A stretch of 64,000 bases of DNA, taken from Streptomyces sp. NBC_01116. Lineage in GTDB: Bacteria; Actinomycetota; Actinomycetes; Streptomycetales; Streptomycetaceae. Below, piece by piece: positions 23,384-31,738 of this stretch. The stretch's first letter is position 1; the number at the start of each line of letters is the position of its first letter. The stretch spans positions 4,759,501 through 4,823,500 of the forward strand of contig NZ_CP108644.1 of the NCBI RefSeq assembly GCF_041435495.1. The letters are read 5' to 3'. Under the pieces are notes generated by a model. That model had not been told where the DNA came from and made no database searches. It was given only the letters and a program-made list of their open reading frames with translations. Position numbers and translations under genes: made by a program.

Positions 23384-24688
23384 TCAGCCGATCACGTTGT
23401 CCACGCCCTTCTTCGCCGTCTGCCACGCCTTGTCGGACGAGGTGCCCTTGCGCTCGACCTCGCTCAGCGCGTTCGTGATCTGCTGCATCACGTTCTGGTC
23501 GTGCACGCCCAGCACCTGGACCGGGGACTCCTTGGCGGCGTCACCGAAGATCTGGCCGATCGGCGCACCCGAGAAGTACTCGTCCTTCGCGCCCGCGATC
23601 GTCTCGATGGCGCCCGTCGAGGACGGGAAGTTGCCCTGCTTCTGGAAGACCTTCGCCTGCTGCTCGGGGGCGGTCAGCCACTCGATCAGCTGGTACGCCT
23701 CCTTCTTGTGCTTGGCCGCACGCGGGACGGAGAGGTAGGAGCCGCCCCAGTTGCCCGCGCCGCCGGGCAGCTTGGCGATGTCCCACTTGCCCTGGCCGCC
23801 GTCACCGGCCTGGCCCTTGATGTAGCCGAGCATCCAGGCCGGGCAGGGGATGGTGGCGAACGAACCGGCCGCGAACGCCTGGTTCCACTGCGGGGACCAC
23901 TGGTCGAGCTTGGCGCTCAGGCCCGCCTCGGCCGCCGCCACGGAGGTGTCCCAGGCTTCCTCGACCGCCGGGTTCTTGTCGTAGATCAGCTCGCCGGAGG
24001 CGTCGTAGTACCGCTCCTTCTCCTGGCCGATCATGATCCCGTAGAGCGAGCCGACGCTGTCCAGCCAGGCGCTCTTGGCGGGGGCCTTCTTCTTGTACTG
24101 CTTGCCCAGCTCCAGGTAGCCGTCCCAGGTGGCCCACTTCTGTGCGAGCTCCTCGCGGTCGGTGGGCAGCCCGGCCTGCTCGAAGAGGTCGGTGCGGTAG
24201 CACATGGCCTCGGGACCGACGTCCGTGCCGAGGCCGAGGATCTTGCCGTCCTTCGTGGTCGCCGCCGACCACTTGGCCTCGGCGAACTCGCCCTTGAGCT
24301 TGTCCGCCCCGAACTCCTTCAGGTCCTGGAACTTGTCCGCCTGCTGCTGGGTGACCGACGCGATCCGGCCCACCTCGACGCCCTGCACGTCCGCGAGACC
24401 GCCGCCGCCCGCCAGCCGGGTCTGGAGCGACTTCCAGTAGTCCGCCTCGTCCTGGGTGTCGCTCTGCTTGATCGTGATGTCCGGGTTGAGCTTCTGGTAC
24501 TCCTCGTACAGCCCGGCCTCCTTGAAGCCGAAGGACCCGAAGAGGTCGACGTTGAGCGTGACCTTTCCGCCCGCGCTGTCGGAGGAGTCCGACGCGTCGC
24601 CGCCTCCGCAGGCGGCGAGGAGGGCGCCGGCGAGGACGACGGCGCCGAGGCGGGTGGTGGCTCTCTTGGCGGCTCGGGCGATGGGCAT
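23384..24688 (-). CDS. extracellular sugar-binding lipoprotein, CebE-like
   Basis: The 434-residue receptor of the importer. The N-terminus MPIARAAKRATTRLGAVVLAGALLAAC is a lipoprotein signal with lipobox LLAAC, so it is anchored outside the membrane. The mature part is a family-1 solute-binding protein with typical aromatic residues (SAAWQ-like WKSLQTRL, YYDASGELIYDKNP, WDIAKLPGGAGNWGGSYLSVP). ATG 24688 has GGGAGG before it. A palindromic LacI-type operator lies 38 bp upstream of the start, so it is probably induced by the sugar it binds. Confidence 0.93.
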   Translation of the reverse strand: MPIARAAKRATTRLGAVVLAGALLAACGGGDASDSSDSAGGKVTLNVDLFGSFGFKEAGLYEEYQKLNPDITIKQSDTQDEADYWKSLQTRLAGGGGLADVQGVEVGRIASVTQQQADKFQDLKEFGADKLKGEFAEAKWSAATTKDGKILGLGTDVGPEAMCYRTDLFEQAGLPTDREELAQKWATWDGYLELGKQYKKKAPAKSAWLDSVGSLYGIMIGQEKERYYDASGELIYDKNPAVEEAWDTSVAAAEAGLSAKLDQWSPQWNQAFAAGSFATIPCPAWMLGYIKGQAGDGGQGKWDIAKLPGGAGNWGGSYLSVPRAAKHKKEAYQLIEWLTAPEQQAKVFQKQGNFPSSTGAIETIAGAKDEYFSGAPIGQIFGDAAKESPVQVLGVHDQNVMQQITNALSEVERKGTSSDKAWQTAKKGVDNVIG

Positions 24689-24725
24689 GGGAAGCCTCCC
24701 TTGGCTTCGGGATGAACCGAGCGCC

Positions 24726-24741
24726 TTGAGAGCGCTCTCAA
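24726..24741. promoter_or_regulatory. LacI/CebR-type operator (importer side)
   Basis: TTGAGAGCGCTCTCAA is a perfect 16-bp palindrome with the GAGCGCTC centre typical of CebR-like repressors, whose known consensus is TGGGAGCGCTCCCA. It is 38 bp before the binding-protein start. Confidence 0.8.
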
Positions 24742-24889
24742 AACCTGCGTCTGGAGCGTCCCCCACCGCCCCCGCCCCGTCAAGACTCGAACACATAACG
24801 GCTTGGGGTTACGTCCGATGCCCGCCCAACTGCCCTCTGTGTGCGTTCTCTTGACACTCACGTTTCAGGAGTTTTACGTTCCTTGGCAC

Positions 24890-24905
24890 TTGAGAGCGCT
24901 CTCGA
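24890..24905. promoter_or_regulatory. LacI/CebR-type operator (GH81 side)
   Basis: TTGAGAGCGCTCTCGA matches the other operator with one change and lies 37 bp before the GH81 start. The two sites are 164 bp apart in the divergent region, which would allow looping or joint repression of both transcripts. Confidence 0.78.
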
Positions 24906-24941
24906 ACGCGCTCTTCGCCCCCCATGATCGAGGTGCTGCTC

Positions 24942-27743
24942 GTGCGAACCTCCCTCTCCAGACTGGCCCCCCGACTCGCCTCCAGACCCGCCGCGGCGAC
25001 GCTCCTCGCCATCGCCGTGGCCGCCGTGGGCCTGGGCCCCGCCGCATCGCCCGCTGCCGCCGCCACCATCCCCGCCGGCGCCGGCAGCTACTCCGACTCC
25101 CGCCCCGCCGGTACCTCGGGCCCGACCACCAACACCGGCGCGCCCGTCACCCCCAAGCTCACCGCCGCCGCACGGGACAAGCCGGTCCCGACCAACGACT
25201 GGTGGTCCTCGCTCGCCTACCAGCGCTACGGCGACAACCCGTACAGCACGCCCATGTACGGTCACCCGCTCACCTACCAGGCCAAGGCCTCCGGCCTGGA
25301 GGTCGGCTACCCGACCACGCCAGCGATCGTCGGCGACGGCCGCCAGTACGAGTACGCCCACAAGGCCGACCTGACCGTCGGCCTCAGCGGCCTGAACTCG
25401 CCCGACACCAAGGCCGACGCCTGGTCCGACTGGACGGTGACGCCCTACTGGGCCGACGGCTCCCGCACCTTCCGGGCCACCATCGGCCACGGCATGCCCT
25501 TCGTGTACGCCAAGGGCTCCGGCGGCGACGCCCGCATCACCACCGCCTCCGCACCCACCGTCTTCTCCGACCAGGGCAACGTCCTCGGCATCACCGTCGC
25601 CGGACACCACTACGCCCTCTTCGCCCCGACCGGCAGCGACTGGAACGTCTCCGGCACCGCGATCACGGCAGGGCTCGGCTCCAAGGACTACTTCTCGCTC
25701 GCCGTGCTGCCCTCCACGGACGCGCTCGCGACCTACCGGAAGTACGCCTTCAGCTTCGTCACCGGCTCCCAGGTGGCCTGGCAGTCCACCGGTGGCACGG
25801 TGAAGGCGACCTACAGCCTGACGACCGAGGCCAAGGAGGGCACCGAACGCGGCACGCTCCAGGCCCTCTACCGCCACCAGTGGCTGCACACCACCGACGC
25901 GCTGACCCCGTACACCTACGTCTCGCCGCGCGGCACGATGAAGGTGCGCGAGTCCGCCACCTTCACCACCAGCCAGAAGAACAACGGCGTCGTACCCGCG
26001 CTGCCCGCCGCCGGCGGGGTCGACAAGGCCCGGCTGACCGGCTATCTCAACGAGGTCGCCAACGCCTCCGACCCGTTCTCCGGGGCCGCCGACACCTACT
26101 GGACCGGCAAGGCGCTCGGCCGCCTCGCCCAGCTGGTGCCCGTCGCCGACCAGATCGGCGAGACCGCCACCCGCGACAAGCTCCTCGGCCTGATGAAGGG
26201 CCGGCTCCAGGAGTGGTTCACGGCGGGCGGGGCCAGTGAGTTCAGCTACGACAAGGACTGGAAGACCCTCACCGGCTACCCGGCCTCGTACGGCAGCGAC
26301 ACCGAGCTGAACGACCACCACTTCCACTACAGCTACTACGTCTACGCGGCGGCGGTCATCGCCCAGTACGACCAGGCATGGACCGCCGACTCCGCCTGGG
26401 GCACGATGATCAAGCATCTGATCCGCGACACCGCCAACCCCAGCCGCACCGACTCCGCCTACCCCTTCCTGCGCGGCTTCGACGTGTACGCGGGCCACAG
26501 CTGGGCCTCCGGCCACCAGGGCTTCGCGGCGGGCAACAACCAGGAGTCCTCGTCCGAGTCCATCAACCTGAGCGCCGGACTGGTCCTCTGGGGCGCGGCC
26601 ACCGGTGACACCGCCCTCCGCGACCTCGGCAGCTTCCTGCTGACCACCGAGTCCGAGGCGATCACCCAGTACTGGTTCGACGCCTCGCAGCAGGTCTTCC
26701 CCGCCTCCTTCGGCCACGACACGGTCGGCATGGTCTGGGGCAGCGGCGGCGCGTACTCCACCTGGTGGACCGCCAACCCGGAGGAGATCCACGGCATCAA
26801 CGTCCTCCCCGTGACCGGCGGTTCACTCCACCTGGCCCGCGAGAAGGCCGCCATCAAGCGGAACATCGCCGAGATGGAGCGTGAGAACGGCGGACCCGCC
26901 CAGGAGTGGCGCGACCTGCTCTGGCAGTTCGAGTCGCTGTCGGACCCGGCGGCGGCGAAGGCCAAGTGGGACGCGGTGAACGGGAACTACACCCCGGAGC
27001 AGGGTGAGTCCAAGGCGCACACCTACCACTGGATCACCACCCTGAACACGGTCGGCGCGCCCGACATGACGGTCAGCGGCGACCTGCCCACCTCCGCCGT
27101 CTTCTCGAAGGGCGGCACCCGCACCTACACCGCGCACAACCACGGTTCCACCGCCCGTACGGTGACCTTCTCCGACGGCAAGTCCCTCTCCGTACCGGCC
27201 CGTTCGACGGCCACCAGCACGGGTCCCGGCGGCCCCGGCCCGGAGGAGCCCGGCGAGCCGCCCACCGGGAACACCTTCCGCCTGAAGTCCGGCGGCGTCC
27301 TCACCACCGCCACCACCGAACCGGCGGGCGCGGACACCATCGCCTCGGCGGACGGCGTCAACCGGGACGGCACTCCGTACCGGCCGACCGTCTACGAGGT
27401 GAAGAAGGTCAACGGCAAGGTCGCCTCCGGCGTGGCCACCACGTTCCGCCTCCGGGTGGACGCGGGCACGAAGGTCGGGCTCGCCCCGCAGGTCCGGGTC
27501 AGCTACGACCTGACCGGCGACGGCACGTTCGACCGGGCCGAGACCTTCCGCTACTTCGCGACGGACCCGGTCAACGGGTGGGAGGAGTACACGCAGGCGT
27601 CCGGTACGCGGGCCGTCACCGGGAGCCTGGGCGAACTGAGGAACGGCACGGTCCGCCTGGAGGTCTGGAACGCGCTCGGCAGCGGCACGTCCCAGGTGCA
27701 GACCGGCACGGACGCGGCCGTCCTGAAGATCCCGTACGTGTAG
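24942..27743 (+). CDS. secreted GH81 endo-beta-1,3-glucanase with C-terminal accessory domain
   Basis: A 933-residue secreted enzyme that cuts beta-1,3-glucans such as laminarin or fungal wall glucan. A signal peptide with an Arg-rich start ends near AAAATIPA. The GH81 catalytic region runs to about residue 740. Signatures are PTNDWWSSL (about 81-89), ELNDHHFHYSYYVYAAA (about 455-471, catalytic Asp) and FAAGNNQESSSESIN (about 527-541, catalytic Glu). A Pro/Gly linker (GPGGPGPEEPGEPP) leads to a C-terminal beta-rich domain of about 150 residues, perhaps carbohydrate-binding. GTG 24942 is preferred over ATG 24924, since GAGGTG precedes it. It is divergent from the importer operon with shared operators. 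Confidence 0.92.
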   Translation: MRTSLSRLAPRLASRPAAATLLAIAVAAVGLGPAASPAAAATIPAGAGSYSDSRPAGTSGPTTNTGAPVTPKLTAAARDKPVPTNDWWSSLAYQRYGDNPYSTPMYGHPLTYQAKASGLEVGYPTTPAIVGDGRQYEYAHKADLTVGLSGLNSPDTKADAWSDWTVTPYWADGSRTFRATIGHGMPFVYAKGSGGDARITTASAPTVFSDQGNVLGITVAGHHYALFAPTGSDWNVSGTAITAGLGSKDYFSLAVLPSTDALATYRKYAFSFVTGSQVAWQSTGGTVKATYSLTTEAKEGTERGTLQALYRHQWLHTTDALTPYTYVSPRGTMKVRESATFTTSQKNNGVVPALPAAGGVDKARLTGYLNEVANASDPFSGAADTYWTGKALGRLAQLVPVADQIGETATRDKLLGLMKGRLQEWFTAGGASEFSYDKDWKTLTGYPASYGSDTELNDHHFHYSYYVYAAAVIAQYDQAWTADSAWGTMIKHLIRDTANPSRTDSAYPFLRGFDVYAGHSWASGHQGFAAGNNQESSSESINLSAGLVLWGAATGDTALRDLGSFLLTTESEAITQYWFDASQQVFPASFGHDTVGMVWGSGGAYSTWWTANPEEIHGINVLPVTGGSLHLAREKAAIKRNIAEMERENGGPAQEWRDLLWQFESLSDPAAAKAKWDAVNGNYTPEQGESKAHTYHWITTLNTVGAPDMTVSGDLPTSAVFSKGGTRTYTAHNHGSTARTVTFSDGKSLSVPARSTATSTGPGGPGPEEPGEPPTGNTFRLKSGGVLTTATTEPAGADTIASADGVNRDGTPYRPTVYEVKKVNGKVASGVATTFRLRVDAGTKVGLAPQVRVSYDLTGDGTFDRAETFRYFATDPVNGWEEYTQASGTRAVTGSLGELRNGTVRLEVWNALGSGTSQVQTGTDAAVLKIPYV

Positions 27744-27861
27744 GACACGCGACCCCGCACGTGTGGGGCAGCGGACCCCGTACAGGCAGGTCGCGCGATC
27801 CCGTGCGGATAAGTGGCGGGATATGTGCGTGTAGGACGTGACTGTACGGGCACGATTCGTG

Positions 27862-27898
27862 CGGCGGGTCTCCGGCTCCTCAGGGCGGAGGCCCGCCG
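27862..27898. terminator. bidirectional terminator between GH81 and lacI genes
   Basis: CGGCGGGTCTCCG (27862-27874) pairs with CGGAGGCCCGCCG (27886-27898), 13 bp with one G-T pair. It lies between the two convergent stop codons. Confidence 0.7.
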
Positions 27899-27904
27899 TA
27901 CTTC

Positions 27905-27953
27905 CGCACTTCTGTGCTCCCGCACCTCTGTGCCCTGTACTTCTGCGCGCTTG
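27905..27953. repeat. 16-17-bp degenerate tandem repeat
   Basis: Three adjoining units, CGCACTTCTGTGCTCC, CGCACCTCTGTGCCCTG and a weaker TACTTCTGCGCGCTTG. They sit just downstream of the lacI stop codon on its strand. Confidence 0.55.
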
Positions 27954-27979
27954 CACGCACGCTCGCGCCTGCTCGGCGA

Positions 27980-29023
27980 TCAGGCCGAGGCCCGTCGCAC
28001 GAGTGTCGTCGGGGTGATCACCGAGTCGGGCGCCGGGCCGTTGCCCGTCCGGTCCCGGTCCAGGCCGCGCAGCAGCAGGCGGGCCATCAGCCGTCCCTGC
28101 CCCTCGATGTCCTGGCTGACCGTGGTCAGCGGCGGATCGGTGGTCTCGGCCACCGAGTCCATGTCGTCGAACCCGACGATCGCCACCTGCTCCGGCACGG
28201 CCACTCCGCGCTCCCGCAGCACGCGCAACGCACCCGACGCCATCAGGTCGTTCGCCGCGAACACCGCGTCCAGGTCGGGCCGTCGCTCCAGCAGCTCCGC
28301 CATCGCGCGCGCCCCGCTCTCCACGGTGAACGCGCCCTCGGCGACGAGCGTCGGGTCCACGTCCGGCAGGACGTCCCGGTAGCCGTCGAGGCGGTCCATC
28401 GCCGAGGTCTGGTCGGGCGGTCCGCCGATGTGCGCGATCCGCTCCCGCCCGAGGTCCATCAGATACCGCACGGCCAGCCGCGCGCCGCCCCGGTTGTCCG
28501 CGTCCACATACGGGACGGCCTGGTCCCCGGGATCGGCGGTCCAGCTGGGCCGGCCCCCGTACACCGCGGGAATCCCCGCCCGCCGGGTGATCGCGGGCAG
28601 CGGGTCGTCGGTGTGCAGCGAGAACGCCAGCGCCCCGTCGACGTGTCCGCCGGACAGATACCGCGCGATCCGGTCGAAGTCACCGGGCCCCTCCACCAGC
28701 AGCAGGACGAGCTGGGTGTCGTGGGCGGTCAGCTCCTTGCTGATGCCCCGGATCTGCTGGGAGAAGAAGGGGTCGGAGAAGATCCGTATCTCCGGCTCCG
28801 CGATGACGACGGCCACCGCTCCCGTCCGCCGGGTCACCAGGGTCCTGGCCGCGTGGTTCGGGATGTAGCCCAGCTCGTCGACGGCCTTGAGCACCTTGTC
28901 CACGAGCGGCTTGCGGACTCCGTCGCCCCCGTTGACGACCCGCGAGGCGGTGGCCCGCGACACCCCCGCACGTGCCGCGACGGCTTCCAGGGTGGGCCGG
29001 GACCCGGGGGACTGCTCGGGCAA
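27980..29023 (-). CDS. LacI-family repressor, CebR-like
   Basis: A 347-residue regulator. The N-terminal LacI helix-turn-helix is PTLEAVAARAGVSRATASRVVNGGDGVR (about 10-37) with the hinge helix NHAARTLV. The periplasmic-binding-like effector domain follows (DGALAFSLHTDD, HIGGPPDQTSAMDRLDGYRDVL, FAANDLMASGALRVLRERG, VGFDDMDSVAETTDPPLTTV). The start is TTG 29023 with GAGGAG 8 bases upstream. The three operator-like palindromes nearby are its expected sites, and a beta-gluco-oligosaccharide its expected inducer. It converges on the GH81 gene. Confidence 0.92.
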   Translation of the reverse strand: MPEQSPGSRPTLEAVAARAGVSRATASRVVNGGDGVRKPLVDKVLKAVDELGYIPNHAARTLVTRRTGAVAVVIAEPEIRIFSDPFFSQQIRGISKELTAHDTQLVLLLVEGPGDFDRIARYLSGGHVDGALAFSLHTDDPLPAITRRAGIPAVYGGRPSWTADPGDQAVPYVDADNRGGARLAVRYLMDLGRERIAHIGGPPDQTSAMDRLDGYRDVLPDVDPTLVAEGAFTVESGARAMAELLERRPDLDAVFAANDLMASGALRVLRERGVAVPEQVAIVGFDDMDSVAETTDPPLTTVSQDIEGQGRLMARLLLRGLDRDRTGNGPAPDSVITPTTLVRRASA

Positions 29024-29130
29024 GGCGGTCGCTCCTCGTCGTCGACGGGGGCGGCGATACGCGGGCTGTGCGTGAGGGTGCGCGGGGTGCTGTGCGCGTG
29101 CTCGGTGTCGCCGCCGGATTCTCTACAGCC

Positions 29131-29296
29131 TAAGGGCTGTCCCGTCATCCCTGGCGGGCGCGCGACGACAGCTACGGCACCTCGCCGCGTTGTCGGAACA
29201 TCCCCATACATCCAGTATGCGGACGTCCCTCCGCCTTGCGATGCACCGCATCCGACGCCGCACGCTGATCCACCAGGGATCACGGGACAGCCCTTA
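29131..29296. mobile_element. MITE-like element with 24-bp terminal inverted repeats
   Basis: The 166-bp unit begins TAAGGGCTGTCCCGTCATCC and ends with the inverse of TAAGGGCTGTCCCGTGATCC; the 24-bp ends differ at one position. It has no coding capacity. The outer TA at both ends could be a TA target duplication, as made by IS630/mariner-like and some IS5-group transposases. The interior is GC-rich with several short inverted repeats. Ends and size fit a non-autonomous element moved in trans; the source transposase is not in the window. Confidence 0.72.
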
Positions 29297-29325
29297 GCGC
29301 CGGGCACCGACAGCGCTGAGAGCAG

Positions 29326-29339
29326 TGAGAGCGCTTCCA
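29326..29339. promoter_or_regulatory. degenerate LacI/CebR-type operator
   Basis: TGAGAGCGCTTCCA keeps the GAGAGCGCT half of the two operators near 24.7-24.9 kb and has a CebR-like second half. It lies about 300 bp before the lacI start, beyond the inserted element, and about 190 bp before the small gene at 29526. Confidence 0.5.
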
Positions 29340-29525
29340 TCGGCGGGCCCGGAGGCGCGGCGGATCCGCCCGGCGGGAGAGTCGCGGAGGAGTCCGGCGG
29401 CAGCCGCGTGGAAGTAACCGTCGGTAGTGATGAAGCGGTTGCCCGAACTGCGCCTCTTCCGGGCCAACTGCGCGTTGGACACGCTGGGTATGCATGGCCA
29501 TCACTCAGAGTGGAAGGTGTGCGGC

Positions 29526-29768
29526 ATGGAAGCGATGGAGCGGCGCAGGGCGGCGGCGGACCGAGTGCGGATGGCGGAGGACGCCGTGGAGCGGCTGAAG
29601 GAAGGGCTTGCGGAATGCGGGGTGAAGCTGCCGTCCCTGCGGATCGATCCGGTCTCGTGTGCGGGTGACGAACCGGTGCCCCTGGTCGACCTGGGCCGCT
29701 GCAACATCGACACCGCGTTGCGGCTGTGCGAGGTGCTGGCGGAGAAGGAGAGCGGTCATGACGGGTGA
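29526..29768 (+). CDS. small hypothetical protein
   Basis: An 80-residue product: an N-terminal basic/amphipathic helix (MERRRAAADRVRMAEDAVERLKEGLAE) likely to form a coiled coil, then a compact domain with KLPSLRIDPVSC and LVDLGRCNIDTALRLCEVL. Three cysteines are present. Small proteins of this layout recur in Streptomyces without a known role. ATG 29526 follows GGAAGGTG. It overlaps the next gene by 11 bp. Confidence 0.7.
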   Translation: MEAMERRRAAADRVRMAEDAVERLKEGLAECGVKLPSLRIDPVSCAGDEPVPLVDLGRCNIDTALRLCEVLAEKESGHDG

Positions 29769-29994
29769 GGGACATGAGCCGGGTGCCCCCGAGGCGGGCG
29801 GGTTCGCCGTGGACGCGCGGGACGGACGGGTCGGCCGGGTGACGGGCCGGGCCGGGCCGAACGTGCGGCTGCGGCCGCCCGGCGGCGGGCCGGAGTGGGA
29901 CTGCCCGCCGGATGCGGTGCGTCCGGCGTCACCGGGAGTGGTGCTGCGGGCCCGGGTGACGGAGATCAACAGGAAGGGGCAGCTGCCGCGTTGA
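29758..29994 (+). CDS. small hypothetical protein, co-translated with the preceding gene
   Basis: A 78-residue protein with a short beta-rich pattern (GGFAVDARDGRVGRVTG, VRLRPPGGGPEWDCPPDAVRPA, VLRARVTEINRKGQ) suggesting a small barrel like a KOW/PRC-type fold. This is inferred from strand spacing only. The 11-bp overlap with the upstream gene implies translational coupling and a shared function. No family name is offered. Confidence 0.68.
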   Translation: MTGEGHEPGAPEAGGFAVDARDGRVGRVTGRAGPNVRLRPPGGGPEWDCPPDAVRPASPGVVLRARVTEINRKGQLPR

Positions 29995-30027
29995 GGCCGG
30001 CCGGGGCGTGGCCGCTACGCTGCCCCG

Positions 30028-30693
30028 ATGACCGGTGACGAGGGAGTACGGGCGGGAGCGCGGGCGGCGCGCCGTCTGGCCGAGCTGGGCGTGTGCGAGC
30101 TGGCGCCGGGGCTTGCCGACGCGGAGTTCGACCGGATCGAGGCGGAGTACGGCATCGTGTTCGCCGACGACCACCGGGCCTTCCTGGCGGCCGCGCTGCC
30201 GGTGGGCCGGGCGGAGCCGCCGGATGAGGACGCCTCCCCGCGGAACCCGTGGACCGACTGGCGGGACGGCGACCCGGACCTCATCCGGGAGCGGCTGGAG
30301 TGGCCGGTCGACGGGCTGCTGTTCTCGGTGGAGCACGGCTGGTGGCTCCCCGGTGGCCGGTGGGGGCCGCGCCCGGCGGATCCGGCGGAGGCCGTCGTGG
30401 CGGCACGGGCCGCGCTCGCCTCCGCGCCGAGGCTGATCCCGCTCCACTCCCACCGTTACCTGCCGTCGCGGGGGCCGGGAGGGGCGGCAGGGGCACTGCC
30501 CGGGGTGGCGGCTCACGGCAGCCCGGTGCTCTCGGTGGTCGGCGGGGACACCATCCACTACGGCCGGAACCTGGAGGAGTGGGTGGAGTTGGAGTTCGTG
30601 GAGGAGGACGCGGACGGGGCGGGGGCCGCGGAGAGGTGGCAGGAGCCGGCGGCCGGTGACCGGGTGCCGTTCTGGTCCGACCTGGTGGTCTGA
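30028..30693 (+). CDS. SMI1/KNR4-like (SUKH) protein
   Basis: A 221-residue cytoplasmic protein. The N-terminal part (LAPGLADAEFDRIEAEYGIVFADDHRAFLAAALPVG, about 26-61) matches the start of the SUKH fold (E-x-Y-G-x-x-F-P-x-x-x-x-x-FL), and tryptophan-rich stretches (NPWTDWRDGD, EHGWWLPGGRWG) follow. SUKH proteins are often toxin-immunity or polymorphic-toxin partners, but no toxin gene is adjacent here. Its last six codons are the first unit of an 18-bp tandem repeat that continues past the stop. Confidence 0.65.
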   Translation: MTGDEGVRAGARAARRLAELGVCELAPGLADAEFDRIEAEYGIVFADDHRAFLAAALPVGRAEPPDEDASPRNPWTDWRDGDPDLIRERLEWPVDGLLFSVEHGWWLPGGRWGPRPADPAEAVVAARAALASAPRLIPLHSHRYLPSRGPGGAAGALPGVAAHGSPVLSVVGGDTIHYGRNLEEWVELEFVEEDADGAGAAERWQEPAAGDRVPFWSDLVV

Positions 30694-30747
30694 TCGGACC
30701 CGGCGGTCCGGTCCGACCCGGTGGTCCGGTCGGGCCTGGTGGCCTGA
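30676..30747. repeat. 18-bp tandem repeat spanning the SUKH-gene stop codon
   Basis: Four units (30676-30693, 30694-30711, 30712-30729, 30730-30747) resemble TCCGACCCGGTGGTCCGG. The first encodes the C-terminal SDLVV and the stop; the others are downstream copies in which the stop codon became CGG. Confidence 0.85.
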
Positions 30748-30861
30748 GGGCCGTGGGGTCGCATCATCGGAGTCGTCCGCTCGCGGGACGCCACGCACGA
30801 GGCGACGGGGCCGGCCCCTCCTCGGGGTCGGGCCCGCCGCCGTTCCGGGGGCGTACGCGGG

Positions 30862-31215
30862 TCACATGACGCGATACGCCAGGTAGTACGCGGACAGTTG
30901 CTCGTGGTAGGCCGGGTCGTCGGTCTGCTGGTGGCGGTCGAACTCCGGGGAGTCCTTGACCTGTTCCTTGGTGAGGCCGACGTAGACCTTCCGGTCCTCG
31001 GTGTCGATGCGCTTCACCGTGCCCGCGGGCAGCAGGACGTCCTTGCCGAAGATCCAGACTCCGGTGTCGACGAGCAGATAGGCCGAGCCCACCTCGTCGG
31101 AATGCTTGTCGATCTTTCCGATACTGCCGTCGGTGGCCTCGACCGAATAGCCGGTCAGATCGGCGCCCGCGGTGTGACCGCTCGACGGCTGATATCCCCA
31201 CAGGGATTCGCTCAT
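30862..31215 (-). CDS. PRC-barrel domain protein
   Basis: A 117-residue protein with an N-terminal PRC-barrel (DLTGYSVEATDGSIGKIDKHSDEVGSAYLLVDTGVWIFGKDVLLPAGTVKRID, about 19-71), the fold of RimM and photosynthetic reaction-centre H subunits. An acidic, aromatic tail follows with QLSAYYLAYRV. Stand-alone PRC-barrel proteins are common in Streptomyces and often stress-induced; no partner is known. ATG 31215 has AAAGGAG upstream. Confidence 0.85.
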   Translation of the reverse strand: MSESLWGYQPSSGHTAGADLTGYSVEATDGSIGKIDKHSDEVGSAYLLVDTGVWIFGKDVLLPAGTVKRIDTEDRKVYVGLTKEQVKDSPEFDRHQQTDDPAYHEQLSAYYLAYRVM

Positions 31216-31738
31216 TGTGGCTCCTTTCGCGAAGGCCGCCCAGCATATTCCTGTGGCGGATCGGCGATGCGTAATGGATAAGTTCGCTGAACATATTTCC
31301 GCTGAACTCCGTGTGCCCGGGGAGAGTCGGCGTACACCTGGGAAATTCGGTCCCGCTTTCGTTTCCGCCGCTCAGGGGAGGATTGTCGGCGATGCCGGCG
31401 AGCTCGTCGGCCACCGCTCGCGGCTGGGCGGACGAAGAATCCTATGAGCCACAGCGCCAACGAGAATCAGCGGACCACGATGATCAACCTCTGCGCATTC
31501 ACGTTCCCGGTAACGCTCTGCCCACATGTGAAGGGTGTCGGTACATTTCCCCGACCGGGCGGAGAAGGGGGATGGAGAGCGGGTCAGGGAACGAGGCGGG
31601 GTGTCACTCGCGACCGGCGGTCGCCGCGCGTTTTCGTGTGCGGGGCCACTCGTTCGTGGGACGCTGGGAGGAACGGCGGACAGCCGTGAAACCTCCGATC
31701 TAGCCTGCTGGGCAAGGCCACGGAAGAAGGGACCCGCG
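31216..31738. other. 523-bp intergenic region
   Basis: Lower GC than the surroundings and no supported gene. It separates the divergent PRC-barrel and Uma2 genes and must hold both promoters, but no consensus promoter could be fixed with confidence. A frame starting at ATG 31444 has weak codon bias and was rejected. Confidence 0.5.

Larger units (their letters stand above)
29024..29525. other. 502-bp gap holding the MITE-like element and an operator-like site
   Basis: Apart from the 166-bp element (29131-29296) and the LacI-type half-palindrome (29326-29339), this gap shows no gene. The lacI promoter must lie in 29024-29130 or beyond the element. Confidence 0.6.

Noticed and set aside
27744..27830. 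About 22-bp period repeat after the GH81 stop codon
   Set aside because: Only loose similarity between three units (GCGACCCCGCAC-like); too degenerate to list as a repeat beside the clearer cases.
31444..31689. 81-residue frame starting ATG 31444
   Set aside because: Codon bias is weak, there is no ribosome site, and it ends in arginine-rich out-of-frame-type sequence.
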